The position numbers were made by a program, and so were the translations under genes. From the NCBI RefSeq assembly GCF_002243045.1, contig NZ_MBKP01000012.1:1-64000 (forward strand): a stretch of DNA of 64,000 bases, read 5' to 3'. The DNA comes from Methanolobus psychrotolerans (GTDB taxonomy: Archaea > Halobacteriota > Methanosarcinia > Methanosarcinales > Methanosarcinaceae). This document shows positions 8,900 through 18,423 of this stretch, piece by piece. Each line of letters starts with the position of its first letter. Position 1 is the stretch's first letter. The notes beneath the pieces were generated by a model that did not search any database, was not told the origin of the DNA, and worked only from the letters and a program-made list of their open reading frames with translations.

Positions 8900-10741
8900 A
8901 TGACACGATACTTTGAGGTACATCAACGGGATGGTGCGGCAAGGATAGGGAAACTTCTCCTGAAGGAGACTATCCAAACACCTTTCATAATAGATACAAG
9001 AAGCTTAGGCTCTCCTGAAAGCCTTATAATAGACGGAGGCTCACTCTGGAAATACAGGGATCCGGAAAAAGGAGAGAACCATTTCCGGGAAATGAGGCAA
9101 ATTGCAGGCGAAGATGTCCTTATTATACTTCCTCACCAGGATCTTACACCTGAAGCACCGCACGAACTTGCAATAAAACTTGCAGAAAGATCAGAAATAG
9201 AAACAAACGGAGCTACAGGCATAATATACATACCCGGGCAGACGGTAAAGGAACATGATCTTTATGTGATGGAGGGTGCCGGTTGTTTTGATAACAATGC
9301 AAGACACTTCCTCAACACGCTTATTGAGATGAAAAACGAGATATCACCTGACACGGCAGTCTATGCACCCAACATATGCACTCCTGAGAACCTTGCAATG
9401 CTGGTTTATCTTGGTATCGATGTCCTCGACAATACAAAAGCCATAGTCGCAGGACATAACGATATATATCTCACCGCGGCAGGACAGTTCTACCTTGATG
9501 CACTGGCAGAGCTGCCATGCAGATGCAGTGCCTGCTCATCAACTGATACATCAAAGCTTATGGAAATGGACAAAAAGAGCCGTGCAGCAATTTTAGAGCG
9601 ACACAACATCAACGCAATGGAAGCTGAAGCGGCCCTTGTTAGGGAAAAGATACGGGCCGGAATGCTGCGTGAATACATAGAAGGACAATGCAGGGTCAAA
9701 CCATGGCTTACTGCCCTGATGCGACTTGCAGATGCCCAGTACAATTATATGGAAAGTAAAAGCCCCATTGCAAGGAATAACGGACTTATTGCAACCTGCG
9801 GAGAATCACAGAACAGGGTTGAGATCGTCAGATTTGCAAGGAGGATACATGAAAGATACACTCCACCTGAAAAGGACATACTTCTGCTTTTACCATGTTC
9901 TGCAAAGAAACCATACTCACTGTCAAACTCTCACTGGAAATTCATCAATGCACTTGGAAAGAGCCGCAAATATGTTCACGAGGTCATAATCACATCACCT
10001 CTTGGAATTGTGCCAAGGGAACTTGAACTGACATACCCTGCAGCGCATTATGATACAACTGTGACCGGGTACTGGGATGCAGAAGAAAAAGAATGGGTAG
10101 CATCCTGCCTTGAAAAATACCTGTCACAGCACCAGTACACATCCATTGTTGCGCATGTTGAGGATGCATATCGGCTCATATGTAACATGGTGGCAGAAAA
10201 ACTTGGCATAGATATCATTTATACAAGTCTTGGCAGTGTAACTTCACCTGAATCTCTAAGGAATCTAAGTGAAACGATGTCCGGACTCTGCACCGGAAGA
10301 AAACGAGGACATGAGGAAACACAAAAAGACCTTATGAAAGCTGTTGCAGATTACCAGTTTGGAAAAGGTTGCGGACAGATACTTGTGCCGGATGGATCAA
10401 TTATCAAAGGACCTTTCCCTAAACACCAGGTCTTTGTGGGAAAGAAGCAACTTGTTACATTGATACCTCAATACGGCACCCTGGCAGTAACCATCGATGG
10501 AGTAAATGCTATGTCGGATCAGAGTAAATACACCGTTAAGATAGATGACTTCGTTCCTCGTGGCTCGCTTCTGGCACCCGGCGTAATTGACGCTGACCCA
10601 TCCATTCGACCAAACGATGAAGTGTTTATCAATGGGAAAAATGCAATTGGGGTTGGAAGAGCGGTTATGAGCGGGGAAGAGATGAAGAAAGCCAGTCGCG
10701 GAGTAGCAGTAGATTTGCGTCATGTCAAGAAGATAGAATAG
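8900..10741 (+). CDS. arcS: Archaeosine synthase subunit (ArcS)
   Basis: 613 aa. The N-terminal two-thirds is related to tRNA-guanine transglycosylase. A CRCSAC zinc-type cluster lies near residues 211-216. The ArcS-specific segment is PCSAKKPYSLSNSHWKF at about residues 331-347, and a PUA RNA-binding domain forms the C-terminus (about 535-613, with PRGSLLAPGV and IRPNDEV). ArcS converts preQ0 at position 15 of archaeal tRNA towards archaeosine (G+), by lysine addition in many archaea with a radical SAM partner. No tgtA or partner gene is adjacent. Confidence 0.88.
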   Translation: MTRYFEVHQRDGAARIGKLLLKETIQTPFIIDTRSLGSPESLIIDGGSLWKYRDPEKGENHFREMRQIAGEDVLIILPHQDLTPEAPHELAIKLAERSEIETNGATGIIYIPGQTVKEHDLYVMEGAGCFDNNARHFLNTLIEMKNEISPDTAVYAPNICTPENLAMLVYLGIDVLDNTKAIVAGHNDIYLTAAGQFYLDALAELPCRCSACSSTDTSKLMEMDKKSRAAILERHNINAMEAEAALVREKIRAGMLREYIEGQCRVKPWLTALMRLADAQYNYMESKSPIARNNGLIATCGESQNRVEIVRFARRIHERYTPPEKDILLLLPCSAKKPYSLSNSHWKFINALGKSRKYVHEVIITSPLGIVPRELELTYPAAHYDTTVTGYWDAEEKEWVASCLEKYLSQHQYTSIVAHVEDAYRLICNMVAEKLGIDIIYTSLGSVTSPESLRNLSETMSGLCTGRKRGHEETQKDLMKAVADYQFGKGCGQILVPDGSIIKGPFPKHQVFVGKKQLVTLIPQYGTLAVTIDGVNAMSDQSKYTVKIDDFVPRGSLLAPGVIDADPSIRPNDEVFINGKNAIGVGRAVMSGEEMKKASRGVAVDLRHVKKIE

Positions 10742-10764
10742 ATTAGAAGTATTGTGGTTTGCAG

Positions 10765-11286
10765 ATGATAACGATCAGGAACTTTGAACCATCGGATTTT
10801 GAAGAGGTTCTTGAAATAGAGGCAGAGGCTTTTTCGGAACACAATCCTTTCCTGTATATGAATTTCTATGAAATGAATAGTGAAGGATTCTTTGTTGCCG
10901 GGTACAACGACTACATAGTAGGTTTTGTTGTAGGATACGAACTATCTACTAATGAGGGAAGAATATTCTCACTTGCAGTAAGAGATGGATTCAGAAGTAT
11001 GGGTATTGGGGTCAGGCTTATGGATGCCATTCTTTCGGTATTCATAAACAAATTCCTGCAATATGCAAGCCTTGAGGTCAGGGTAACCAATATCAGAGCC
11101 CAGGAATTTTATAAACGTATGGAATTCATTCCCTGCTGGGTAGAACACGGATACTACTCTGACGGAGAAGACGGAATAATAATGAAAAAGCGTCTTACAC
11201 CATTTGCAGCCGCTTTCCTGAAAAACACAAGTAAACCTGTGTCATCAGGAAAGAAGCATATGTTCAGACTTCCGGACTATATCTAA
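10765..11286 (+). CDS. GNAT-family N-acetyltransferase (RimI-like)
   Basis: 173 aa from the ATG at 10765; a TTG two codons upstream is also possible. The acetyl-CoA-binding motif A is visible as FSLAVRDGFRSMGIGVRLMDA, with the R-x-x-G-I-G pattern near residues 81-86. It is followed by LEVRVTNIRAQEFYKRMEF, typical of RimI/ArdA-type protein N-terminal acetyltransferases. The substrate is unknown. It follows arcS by 23 nt and may be cotranscribed. The 3' end overlaps the convergent UPF0058 gene by 4 nt. Confidence 0.82.
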   Translation: MITIRNFEPSDFEEVLEIEAEAFSEHNPFLYMNFYEMNSEGFFVAGYNDYIVGFVVGYELSTNEGRIFSLAVRDGFRSMGIGVRLMDAILSVFINKFLQYASLEVRVTNIRAQEFYKRMEFIPCWVEHGYYSDGEDGIIMKKRLTPFAAAFLKNTSKPVSSGKKHMFRLPDYI

Positions 11287-11567
11287 TTCGTATTCGCCAG
11301 ATTTCCGCTTGCACGTACAGCAAGTTCCTGCATTCTTGCAGAAGTTCGTCCAATGCCGGAAACATCATCCGATGATAATGCTGAAGCAATATCATTTCCA
11401 AGGACGAATATAGCATGTTTGTGTTCGGCTTTACTCCTGTGAACATGTAAGGGACTTATAGATAACGAATCATATTCATTCAAAGAAGTATCTATTCCTA
11501 TATGTTCGAAATGTCTTTTAATCTGCGCCATCAATGTGTGCAGCTGTATCAATTCATCTTTGTGCAT
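11283..11567 (-). CDS. UPF0058 family protein
   Basis: 94 aa from the ATG at 11567, giving the family-typical N-terminus MHKDELIQLH; an ATG 9 nt upstream would add three residues. This small helical family (PF01893) is widespread in Euryarchaeota. Its function is unknown, and regulatory roles are only suspected. The sequence has a long amphipathic N-terminal helix (residues 1-25), a central SISPLHVHRSKAEHKHA segment with several His, and a helical C-terminus. It converges with the GNAT gene. Confidence 0.8.
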   Translation of the reverse strand: MHKDELIQLHTLMAQIKRHFEHIGIDTSLNEYDSLSISPLHVHRSKAEHKHAIFVLGNDIASALSSDDVSGIGRTSARMQELAVRASGNLANTN

Positions 11568-11807
11568 ACCAACCAACCTATACCTAAAATTGAATCTTTT
11601 TTGCTATTTTGTGCACTTTTAAAAATAATGCATCACATATAGTTGGTTAATTTCAAAATAAAGGCATTTCCCACGGAAATCAATTCCTCAGAGATACTAT
11701 ATAAATATTACGGTTTAATTCAAATGATTAAACATGATAAATGATATAATTATTGCAAAAATAAAGTAAGAACACACAAAAAGAGTTACAATAAAAAACA
11801 TAGAATA

Positions 11808-11835
11808 TATATACTGTGCGCAAGCACAGTATATG
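11808..11835 (-). terminator. Perfect hairpin just after the dnaG stop
   Basis: An 11-bp perfect inverted repeat (arms ATACTGTGC.../...GCACAGTAT, 11809-11819 and 11824-11834) with a 4-nt loop begins 4 nt beyond the dnaG stop codon. On the dnaG strand it is followed by T-rich sequence (TTTTTTATTG and then CTTTTTG). It probably ends or stabilises the dnaG mRNA. Confidence 0.65.
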
Positions 11836-11838
11836 GAA

Positions 11839-13266
11839 TTATAAAGAGGCTGCTGTAAGCACTTTAACAGAAACGGGTCTCTTGGTGACACTACCCACTT
11901 TAGCACCAATCAACCGCTCTATACCTTTGTCAGCTGCGATATCAAGGATCCTTTGTGTGACAACCCCATCAAAAATAACCGTCTTTACTTCTTCCTTGTA
12001 ATCTTTAAGAGTACTGACAAGGTCACGAACTGCAGTTTCATTGACGACATTATCCCCGCTGTCTAGGAAACGTGCACTGAATGTGCCCAAAAGATCATCC
12101 GCATGAGACTTGAACCTCTTGTTCTCAGGAGATACTGGAACCTTTGCTTTCGGAACAGCAACTTGTTCTTCGCTTGCTTCTTCAGTTGCCTCTTCTCTTG
12201 GTTCTTTAGTTCTTGTGTCTCTGGTATCCCTTGTACCTCTGGAATCCCTTGTATCTCGGGAGTCCCTTGTATCTCGGGAGTCCCTTGTATCTCGGGAGTC
12301 CCTTTCCCGGGGTTCTCTGGATGGACGCCCTACCTGGGAAGTACCAACACGTTTAATCTCAGAAGCAGGTCTTCTTTCCTTACGTTTTGGAAGACGTGAA
12401 GCAACACTGTCATCAGTCTGCACTGCCTGATCCCTGACCAAATATTTATCGATAACCTGTTCAACAGGAACTTTTTGCCTGAGAGCCCTTACAATTTCTT
12501 TTTGCACGAGATCTTCAACACTCTTACCATCAGGCGCTCTTGCAATGTAATCAATATTTGCAACCTGGACGAGTTCCTTTATTATTAACTCCCCTCCACG
12601 GTCACCGTCAGTAAAAGCAGTTACAGTATCCTTTTTCTTGGTTAGCTCGGCAACCTCAGGAGGAACATTGGTACCACCTACGCAAATAGTATTCTTGATA
12701 CCGTATTTCAAAAGATTCAGAACATCTGCACGGCCTTCAACAACAACAATTGCATCAGACTCAAATATTGCAGGACCGCATGGGATCTTGTTCTTACCAA
12801 AGTACTGCATCTCTTCAACTCTTACGGACTGTCGTACCTCATCAGCTATCTCCTGAGATTCAGGAAGGTTTTCATCGAACATCCCTTTGAAAATGAACTT
12901 TGCCCTTTCAATGATCTGAAGACGCTTTGTTGCCCTTACATCCTCTACATGAGTAATCTCTATCTTTGCACTGCATGGTCCAACCCTGTCTATGGTCTCC
13001 AGGGATGCAGCCAGGATTGATGTCTCAACTTTGTCAAGGCTTGATGGAATAAGGATAGTACCCTTGGTCTTACCTCCTTTCGCATTTACGACAACCTCTA
13101 TTCGTCCTATCCTTCCTGTCTTCTGAAGGTCGCGAAGGTCAAGATCAGAGCCAAGCAAACCCTCCGTCTGGCCAAAGATCGCCCCAACTATATCTGGACG
13201 TTCAATTATTCCATCTGCACCAATCTTTGAGTGTATAATATATTTAGTAGTATCTGCATTTTGCAT
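11839..13266 (-). CDS. dnaG: Archaeal DnaG-type primase
   Basis: 475 aa. The TOPRIM domain is clear: [13 protein letters not shown] (catalytic Glu, near residue 174) and [11 protein letters not shown] (metal-binding Asp pair, near residue 218). The N-terminal DnaG-specific region starts [24 protein letters not shown]. In archaea this protein has primer-making activity and is also a component of the RNA exosome. Residues about 310-365 form a charged linker rich in repeated RDTRDS units, encoded by an 18-bp tandem repeat. The conserved C-terminal domain (about 385-475) follows. It stands alone on the minus strand with a long divergent upstream region. Confidence 0.93.
   Translation of the reverse strand: MQNADTTKYIIHSKIGADGIIERPDIVGAIFGQTEGLLGSDLDLRDLQKTGRIGRIEVVVNAKGGKTKGTILIPSSLDKVETSILAASLETIDRVGPCSAKIEITHVEDVRATKRLQIIERAKFIFKGMFDENLPESQEIADEVRQSVRVEEMQYFGKNKIPCGPAIFESDAIVVVEGRADVLNLLKYGIKNTICVGGTNVPPEVAELTKKKDTVTAFTDGDRGGELIIKELVQVANIDYIARAPDGKSVEDLVQKEIVRALRQKVPVEQVIDKYLVRDQAVQTDDSVASRLPKRKERRPASEIKRVGTSQVGRPSREPRERDSRDTRDSRDTRDSRDTRDSRGTRDTRDTRTKEPREEATEEASEEQVAVPKAKVPVSPENKRFKSHADDLLGTFSARFLDSGDNVVNETAVRDLVSTLKDYKEEVKTVIFDGVVTQRILDIAADKGIERLIGAKVGSVTKRPVSVKVLTAASL
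12218..12305 (-). repeat. 18-bp tandem repeat inside dnaG encoding an RD-rich linker
   Basis: Five head-to-tail 18-bp units start at 12218, 12236, 12254, 12272 and 12290. The units at 12254 and 12272 are identical, and the last is truncated after about 16 bp. They are in frame and encode R/D/S/T hexapeptides in the DnaG linker. Copy number may vary between strains. Confidence 0.85.
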
Positions 13267-13708
13267 ATGAAAATCTCCGAAGTTAGTAATAATACCAGAA
13301 CAATTCGGAATACAAAAATAGAAAATCAGTAATAACTACCAGACATCATCATCTTACTGAAAGGCATGTAATGTGAAACTTAAACTTCAATGAATAAACA
13401 TGAAGATTTTCACTTAATCCAAACCAACGCCAAGCTAAGAACAGAAGTAACGTTGCACTCTACATATGATGCAAATAAGCTACTTAAGCTGTTTTCCGGC
13501 TGTGGTCAATAAGCAGTATTTCCAATCCCTCATTGAATACTTTAGCTTTTGACCTGTTAAGCATCTGTTTTATGACTATATGAATACCTTATTGGTAGAT
13601 GATTCTTATTTGAACCTATAGTGATTACGAATGACTAAACTATATTTGTATTATTGAAAGATACCCTTGTCCATAGTATCTGTATTATCTTGATTTCGAG
13701 CATTAATA

Positions 13709-13730
13709 GTAATCATATAATGATGATTAC
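13709..13730. promoter_or_regulatory. Operator-like inverted repeat
   Basis: GTAATCAT (13709-13716) and ATGATTAC (13723-13730) are perfect inverted arms around ATAATG. They lie about 25 nt upstream of the TATA box of the downstream gene, a typical place for an activator or dimeric regulator site. Confidence 0.45.
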
Positions 13731-13751
13731 ATTAGGTAATAGAATTCAAAG

Positions 13752-13761
13752 TTTTATAAAC
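13752..13761 (+). promoter_or_regulatory. TATA box for the disulfide reductase/rtcA operon
   Basis: TTTTATAAAC fits the archaeal TATA consensus. Transcription would start near 13785, giving a leader of about 90 nt before the ATG at 13878. Confidence 0.45.
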
Positions 13762-13877
13762 TTATGGGTTGACATTGTGTTGGATATTTGAAATATAAAA
13801 CACAATTTATTTTGACTTAGTTAGTGGTAACTTTCCGGGGGAATCGGATTAATATTCAGACATACTTTTAAAAGAAT

Positions 13878-15251
13878 ATGCAAGAAAAAAATACCAAGAA
13901 AAATAGAGAAGTGATAATAATCGGCGGAGGAGCGGTAGGTATGGCTGTCGCTACAAGTCTGATGCGCCACAGTGACCACTCTGTGAAAGTATTCTCTGCA
14001 GACAGACATACCGCATACAGCCAATGTGGCATGCCATTTGTCATTGGGGGCCAGATAAAAGACTTTGATTCATTGATCCTCAGGGACAATAGATTTTTCA
14101 AAGAAATGAGAATAGACCTTCGACTTGAAAGCAGAGTGGATTCTATTAACCTTAAAGAGAGTAGCATCAGTTCTGGAGGTCAAAGCTATCATTTCGATAA
14201 ACTTGTAATAGCAACCGGAAGCAAACCAAAGATACCTGCAAACATAAACGGATGCTACCTTAAAAATGTATTTACCCTGAGAACACTTTCTGACGCCATG
14301 AAAATAGAAAGTGCTCTTAGCGATGCATCAAATATAGTCATAATTGGAGCAGGCTCTATAGGTGCAGAACTTGCAGCCGCCACCGCCAAAAGGAACATAA
14401 ATACCATACTTCTCAACAGAAATTCATCCATCCTCTCACACAATATCGATCCTGATATGGCAGAATCAGTCCAGGAACATCTTGAGTCCCTCGGGGTTAA
14501 AGTCATAACAGGATACGTACCAGAGTCAATTAACGGAGAAGAACGCGTAAAATCTGTCACAGTTGCTTCTACAGAATTCCCGGCAGACCTTGTAATTATG
14601 TCCGTAGGAGTCGAGCCTGAGAATGAGTTGGCCTCCAATGCAGGAATTGAGATTGGGGAAACTGGAGGGATTATTATAAACGAATATTTACACCCCTTAG
14701 CAGCCGGCAAATATCTAGAAGACATATACTGTGGCGGAGAATGTGTAGAAGTCCATGAACTGATAACCGGAAACGCAATGTTAAGCCAAGTTGCAAGCAC
14801 AGCGAGAAGAATGGCAGGAGTCATAACGAACAACCTGACATCCACTCTCACTGAATTTGGCCCGATCCTGAATCCCTGGGTAGCAGTCATAGGAGAATTG
14901 CAGGTCGGAACTACGGGAATCACATCAAAAAAAGCAATGGAAAATTATATTAAAATCGTAACTGGCATAGCTACTGGTTCCACACGAGCAGAATACTATC
15001 CGGGAGGCAGTAAACTTTTCATCAAGCTAATATTCAGCGACAGGTATCTCGTGGGAGCACAGGTCGTCGGAGGCGAAGGAGTGAAAGAGCGTATAGATGC
15101 ACTCACACTTGCCATCAAAAAAAGAACAACAATTGATGAACTTGCAGACATTGAAACCTGCTATGCACCACCAGTTTCAATGCTTATAGACCCCGTGAAT
15201 TTTGCTGCAAGGGGTGCATTGAAAAAGATTCGTCGTAACGCAAAGAAATGA
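13878..15251 (+). CDS. FAD-dependent pyridine nucleotide-disulfide oxidoreductase (CoA-disulfide reductase/NADH oxidase type)
   Basis: 457 aa. The N-terminal FAD-binding motif is IIIGGGAVGMAVA (near residue 15). A single redox Cys lies in YSQCGMPF (near residue 54), as in CoA-disulfide reductases and Nox enzymes, not a CxxxxC disulfide. The NAD(P)H-binding Rossmann motif is IIGAGSIGAELA (near residue 155), with the second FAD motif at LEDIYCGGECV. The C-terminal dimerisation domain is complete. Likely reduces a thiol disulfide or polysulfide, or oxidises NADH with oxygen. The stop overlaps the rtcA start by 4 nt. Confidence 0.87.
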   Translation: MQEKNTKKNREVIIIGGGAVGMAVATSLMRHSDHSVKVFSADRHTAYSQCGMPFVIGGQIKDFDSLILRDNRFFKEMRIDLRLESRVDSINLKESSISSGGQSYHFDKLVIATGSKPKIPANINGCYLKNVFTLRTLSDAMKIESALSDASNIVIIGAGSIGAELAAATAKRNINTILLNRNSSILSHNIDPDMAESVQEHLESLGVKVITGYVPESINGEERVKSVTVASTEFPADLVIMSVGVEPENELASNAGIEIGETGGIIINEYLHPLAAGKYLEDIYCGGECVEVHELITGNAMLSQVASTARRMAGVITNNLTSTLTEFGPILNPWVAVIGELQVGTTGITSKKAMENYIKIVTGIATGSTRAEYYPGGSKLFIKLIFSDRYLVGAQVVGGEGVKERIDALTLAIKKRTTIDELADIETCYAPPVSMLIDPVNFAARGALKKIRRNAKK

Positions 15252-16243
15252 TCGAAATAGATGGTTCTTATGGAGAAGGAGGAGGACAAATATTAAGGAC
15301 AGCTGTTGCTCTTTCTGCAATAATCAAAGAAGATGTTACGATAACAAATATACGCCGTAACCGCCCAAAAGAAGGACTGAATCCCCAGCATCTCAAATCC
15401 ATAGAAACTGTTGCTATGGTGTGCGATGCGGATGTTGAGGGTCTTTTCCCTGGTTCCACAGGAATATACTTTTCTCCATCGGAAATAAGGGGGATTGAAA
15501 CAAATATAGAAATAGGAACTGCAGGAAGCATTCCATTGCTAATACAATCCATCATGCCGATTGCAGCTTACTCCCCTGGAAAGACAAAAATGAGAATCAC
15601 AGGCGGGACTGATGTTGCATGGTCACCGTCCATAGACTACATGAAAGAAGTTACATTAAATGCCCTCTCAAAAATAGGATACAAAGCAAGTATACGACTT
15701 GTTGAACGAGGATATTATCCTAAAGGTAGAGGAGTTGTTGAAATCGAAATATTGCCATCCGGATTAAAAGGATTCAATTTTAAATCCGGAATAAATGAGA
15801 TACACGGAGTATCCCATTGTTCAAATTTACCCGAACATGTAGCAAAAAGACAGGCTGATTCTGCAAGGGCACTGTTAGAAGAAGCTGGAACAGAGGCCCA
15901 CATACATATTGAGACAAGAAAATCCTCCTCAACAGGAAGTGGAATCACATTGTGGTCCGGACTCATTGGATCTGTGAACATTGGAACAAAAGGAGTAACT
16001 GCAGAGAAAGTAGGCCGGCAGGCTGCACAGACGCTGCTTGGAGAACTTCGATCAAAGGTATCCGTTGACATCCACCTGGCTGACCAGCTGATACCTTACA
16101 TGGGACTTACAGGATGTGGATCATTCACGACCAGAGAGCTTACACAGCATTGCCTGACAAACATCCACATAACCGAACAACTACTTGATGTACATTTCAC
16201 CATCAATAAAATTGATGGGCTGTTTGAGATATCCGTAAGATAA
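15248..16243 (+). CDS. rtcA: RNA 3'-terminal phosphate cyclase
   Basis: 331 aa, full length. The N-terminus IDGSYGEGGGQILR is the RtcA signature. The catalytic nucleotidyl-accepting His lies in DIHLADQLIPY, near residue 276. RtcA uses ATP to convert a 3'-phosphate RNA end to a 2',3'-cyclic phosphate. It is coupled to the upstream oxidoreductase and converges with kptA, an enzyme that removes a 2'-phosphate from ligated RNA, so two RNA-end enzymes lie tail to tail. Confidence 0.93.
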   Translation: MIEIDGSYGEGGGQILRTAVALSAIIKEDVTITNIRRNRPKEGLNPQHLKSIETVAMVCDADVEGLFPGSTGIYFSPSEIRGIETNIEIGTAGSIPLLIQSIMPIAAYSPGKTKMRITGGTDVAWSPSIDYMKEVTLNALSKIGYKASIRLVERGYYPKGRGVVEIEILPSGLKGFNFKSGINEIHGVSHCSNLPEHVAKRQADSARALLEEAGTEAHIHIETRKSSSTGSGITLWSGLIGSVNIGTKGVTAEKVGRQAAQTLLGELRSKVSVDIHLADQLIPYMGLTGCGSFTTRELTQHCLTNIHITEQLLDVHFTINKIDGLFEISVR

Positions 16244-16246
16244 GGA

Positions 16247-16882
16247 TTACACCCCGGATTCTACAACTGAGAGATATTCAGGAGGAATACCTCTTGCAAG
16301 GACAATATAATCATTCACGGTTACAATATCGACCCCGTCCTGCTGGGCTGCACTTGCATCTATCTCAATAATAACAGGGTTATCTGTATGAATTGAAGCC
16401 GCTTCCTTTGCTTTTTCAAAAGACGTGCTAAGATGCACATAAGTCTGCCTGATAGGGAAGATACCATTGTCAAGCAACATGTCTGCTTCTTCCTGACTAA
16501 CACCGTAGTATAGGTCAGGCAAGTCATTTTCAAGGTAATCCGATATGAGGTCTACATCTACTGAGTGACCATATCTTGCCCTTATGTAACCACTGTCTAT
16601 CTCGTAGCGTCCCTTTCTGTCAGATTCAACAAGGGATACCAGACGCTCCATGGTTCCCCACTTATAGCGTTTTTTCATGACATCGCAGAGTTGATCTACC
16701 TCTACCCATCCCTGGGGGTCCATTTCAATGCCCACATCTTCAGGGAAGTGTCTTAATGCACCGGAAACAAACCTTCCAAGTCTCTCTTCCCGATCATCAT
16801 CCAGCACATAACGTCCTTCATCTCCACAGTCAGGGCAGCTTTCTCCCCTGAAATAGCCATGCTCTTTACATTTACGGATCAT
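16247..16882 (-). CDS. kptA: RNA 2'-phosphotransferase (KptA/Tpt1)
   Basis: 211 aa from the ATG at 16882. An ATG 18 nt upstream is open too, but a TATA-like element at 16911-16918 places the transcript start near 16888, favouring the downstream ATG. Catalytic LRH (Arg44-His45) and RARYGHS (near residue 107) match the Tpt1 Arg-His-Arg-Arg set; TYVHLS and VIIEID follow. A small Cys/His cluster (C5, H8, C16, C19) forms a zinc-ribbon-like N-terminus. It transfers an RNA splice-junction 2'-phosphate to NAD+. Confidence 0.9.
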   Translation of the reverse strand: MIRKCKEHGYFRGESCPDCGDEGRYVLDDDREERLGRFVSGALRHFPEDVGIEMDPQGWVEVDQLCDVMKKRYKWGTMERLVSLVESDRKGRYEIDSGYIRARYGHSVDVDLISDYLENDLPDLYYGVSQEEADMLLDNGIFPIRQTYVHLSTSFEKAKEAASIHTDNPVIIEIDASAAQQDGVDIVTVNDYIVLARGIPPEYLSVVESGV

Positions 16883-17081
16883 GATATCTTGCAAATACAT
16901 CTTATAATTAATATATCTTATTAAAATAACGCAATAAACAAGGTATAATCTATAAAAATATCAAAATGACAGGATTTTATAAACATCTTCGTTAGATTAA
17001 TTATCTAGGAGAATACTAGACTAGTTGAAATGTAGAAGAATGATTATTTAATAGATTCAATTCAGTTTTCAGGGTATTATT

Positions 17082-18209
17082 ATGGATGAGATCAACGACA
17101 TATATGAAAAACTCGGCGGCGTCATCAGCAAAGAAGATTTTACAAGTAAGGTCGAAGAGAAAGTGGAGCAAATGAGCGGACTTTGCGACACCAGGACCGC
17201 TGCCATGCTTGTGGCTCATGACCTTGGGGTCAGTGACACCGGAGAAAACCAGTTACAGAAAATATCAGGCATAACCCCAAATAGTGGCAATGTTAAGTTC
17301 ATTGCAAAAATCATGTCTGTTTTTCCTGCAAAGGAATTCAACCGTAATGATGGTACAATTGGCAGGGTTGCAAATGTTGTCGTTGCGGATGAAACCGGAT
17401 CTATACGTCTGACCCTATGGGATGACAGGGCAGATCTTGCCAAGACAGGAGATATTGAAATTGGCCAGAATTACCAGATAGCCGGTTACGTGAAGGAAGG
17501 GTATTCTGGCATTGAAATCAATATCGGTAACAATGGAGTTTTCTGTGAGACCGATGAAAAAGTTGAAGCCCACATCGATTCAAAAAAGATCAAAGATATT
17601 AAAAGTGGAATGGGTGACCTTAACATCCGTGGCAGGATCCTCGATATATCCGACATCAAGACATTCAACAAAAAAGATGGAGGAGCTGGAAAAGTTGCAA
17701 ATGTTCTGATTGGTGATGAAACAGGCAAAATAAGAGTGACACTCTGGGACGAGACTGCAGACCTTACAAAAGAGCTCCAGATAGACAATACTGTGGAAAT
17801 AATCAACGGATATGCAAGAGAGAATAATTTCAACCAGCAGGTAGAAATGCAGGTCGGAAACCGCAGTACGATCCGGAAGATAGAAGATGAAGTTGTATAT
17901 AAGGAGAATTTCACACCTATTTCTGATATCGTGCCAGGGGAATCATACTCAGTCGCAGGACAGGTATCGGGTCTTGGAGAGATAAGGGAGTTCAATCGTG
18001 ATGATGGAACTGTGAACATGGTTTCCAATATATATGTGTCAGATGATACCGGAAGGATAAGAGTTGCATTATGGGGCGACCATGCTCTTCTAGTAGACCA
18101 GCTTGACATTGATATGGCAGTGGAAATTATAGATGCATTTTCCAAATCCGGTTTCAATGATGAAGTGGAACTCAGTGCAGGTAACCGAACCAGGATAATG
18201 ATTCGTTAA
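17082..18209 (+). CDS. rpa: Replication protein A, three OB folds
   Basis: 375 aa single-stranded-DNA-binding protein. A helical N-terminus (1-60) precedes three OB folds (about 65-155, 170-265 and 285-375). Each repeats the same pattern: F-N-R/K-x-D-G...VANV-x-V-x-D-E/D-T-G-x-I-R-x-T/A-L-W. No zinc finger is seen at the C-terminus, unlike some methanogen RPA paralogs. It stands alone and is followed by a strong terminator. Confidence 0.9.
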   Translation: MDEINDIYEKLGGVISKEDFTSKVEEKVEQMSGLCDTRTAAMLVAHDLGVSDTGENQLQKISGITPNSGNVKFIAKIMSVFPAKEFNRNDGTIGRVANVVVADETGSIRLTLWDDRADLAKTGDIEIGQNYQIAGYVKEGYSGIEINIGNNGVFCETDEKVEAHIDSKKIKDIKSGMGDLNIRGRILDISDIKTFNKKDGGAGKVANVLIGDETGKIRVTLWDETADLTKELQIDNTVEIINGYARENNFNQQVEMQVGNRSTIRKIEDEVVYKENFTPISDIVPGESYSVAGQVSGLGEIREFNRDDGTVNMVSNIYVSDDTGRIRVALWGDHALLVDQLDIDMAVEIIDAFSKSGFNDEVELSAGNRTRIMIR

Positions 18210-18228
18210 ATAGCTAATGCTCAATAAG

Positions 18229-18273
18229 GTATCCGGGTAATCGCTCAAAATTGTCCCGGATACAAGTTTTTTT
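18229..18273 (+). terminator. Intrinsic-type terminator after rpa
   Basis: GTATCCGGG (18229-18237) and CCCGGATAC (18255-18263) form a perfect 9-bp stem, followed 3 nt later by seven T residues (18267-18273). Confidence 0.8.
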
Positions 18274-18423
18274 ACCACCGTTAGTGACCTTGTGCCTAAT
18301 AATTGCAATGGGCAACCCACATTAAAAAATCCACGAACACCTATTTATACAATAAAACTAACATTTTAGTTAGTAGACTATAGATAATCGCTTCCTTTAA
18401 TCCAGGCTTCTGGGGTACATTTT

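Larger units (their letters stand above)
13267..13877. other. 611-nt intergenic region between dnaG and the disulfide reductase gene
   Basis: No open frame of note on either strand. It is AT-rich. It holds the divergent promoters of dnaG and the oxidoreductase gene, including an 8-bp inverted repeat at 13709-13730 and a TATA box at 13752-13761. The leftward part (13267-13690) shows nothing I can name. Confidence 0.5.
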
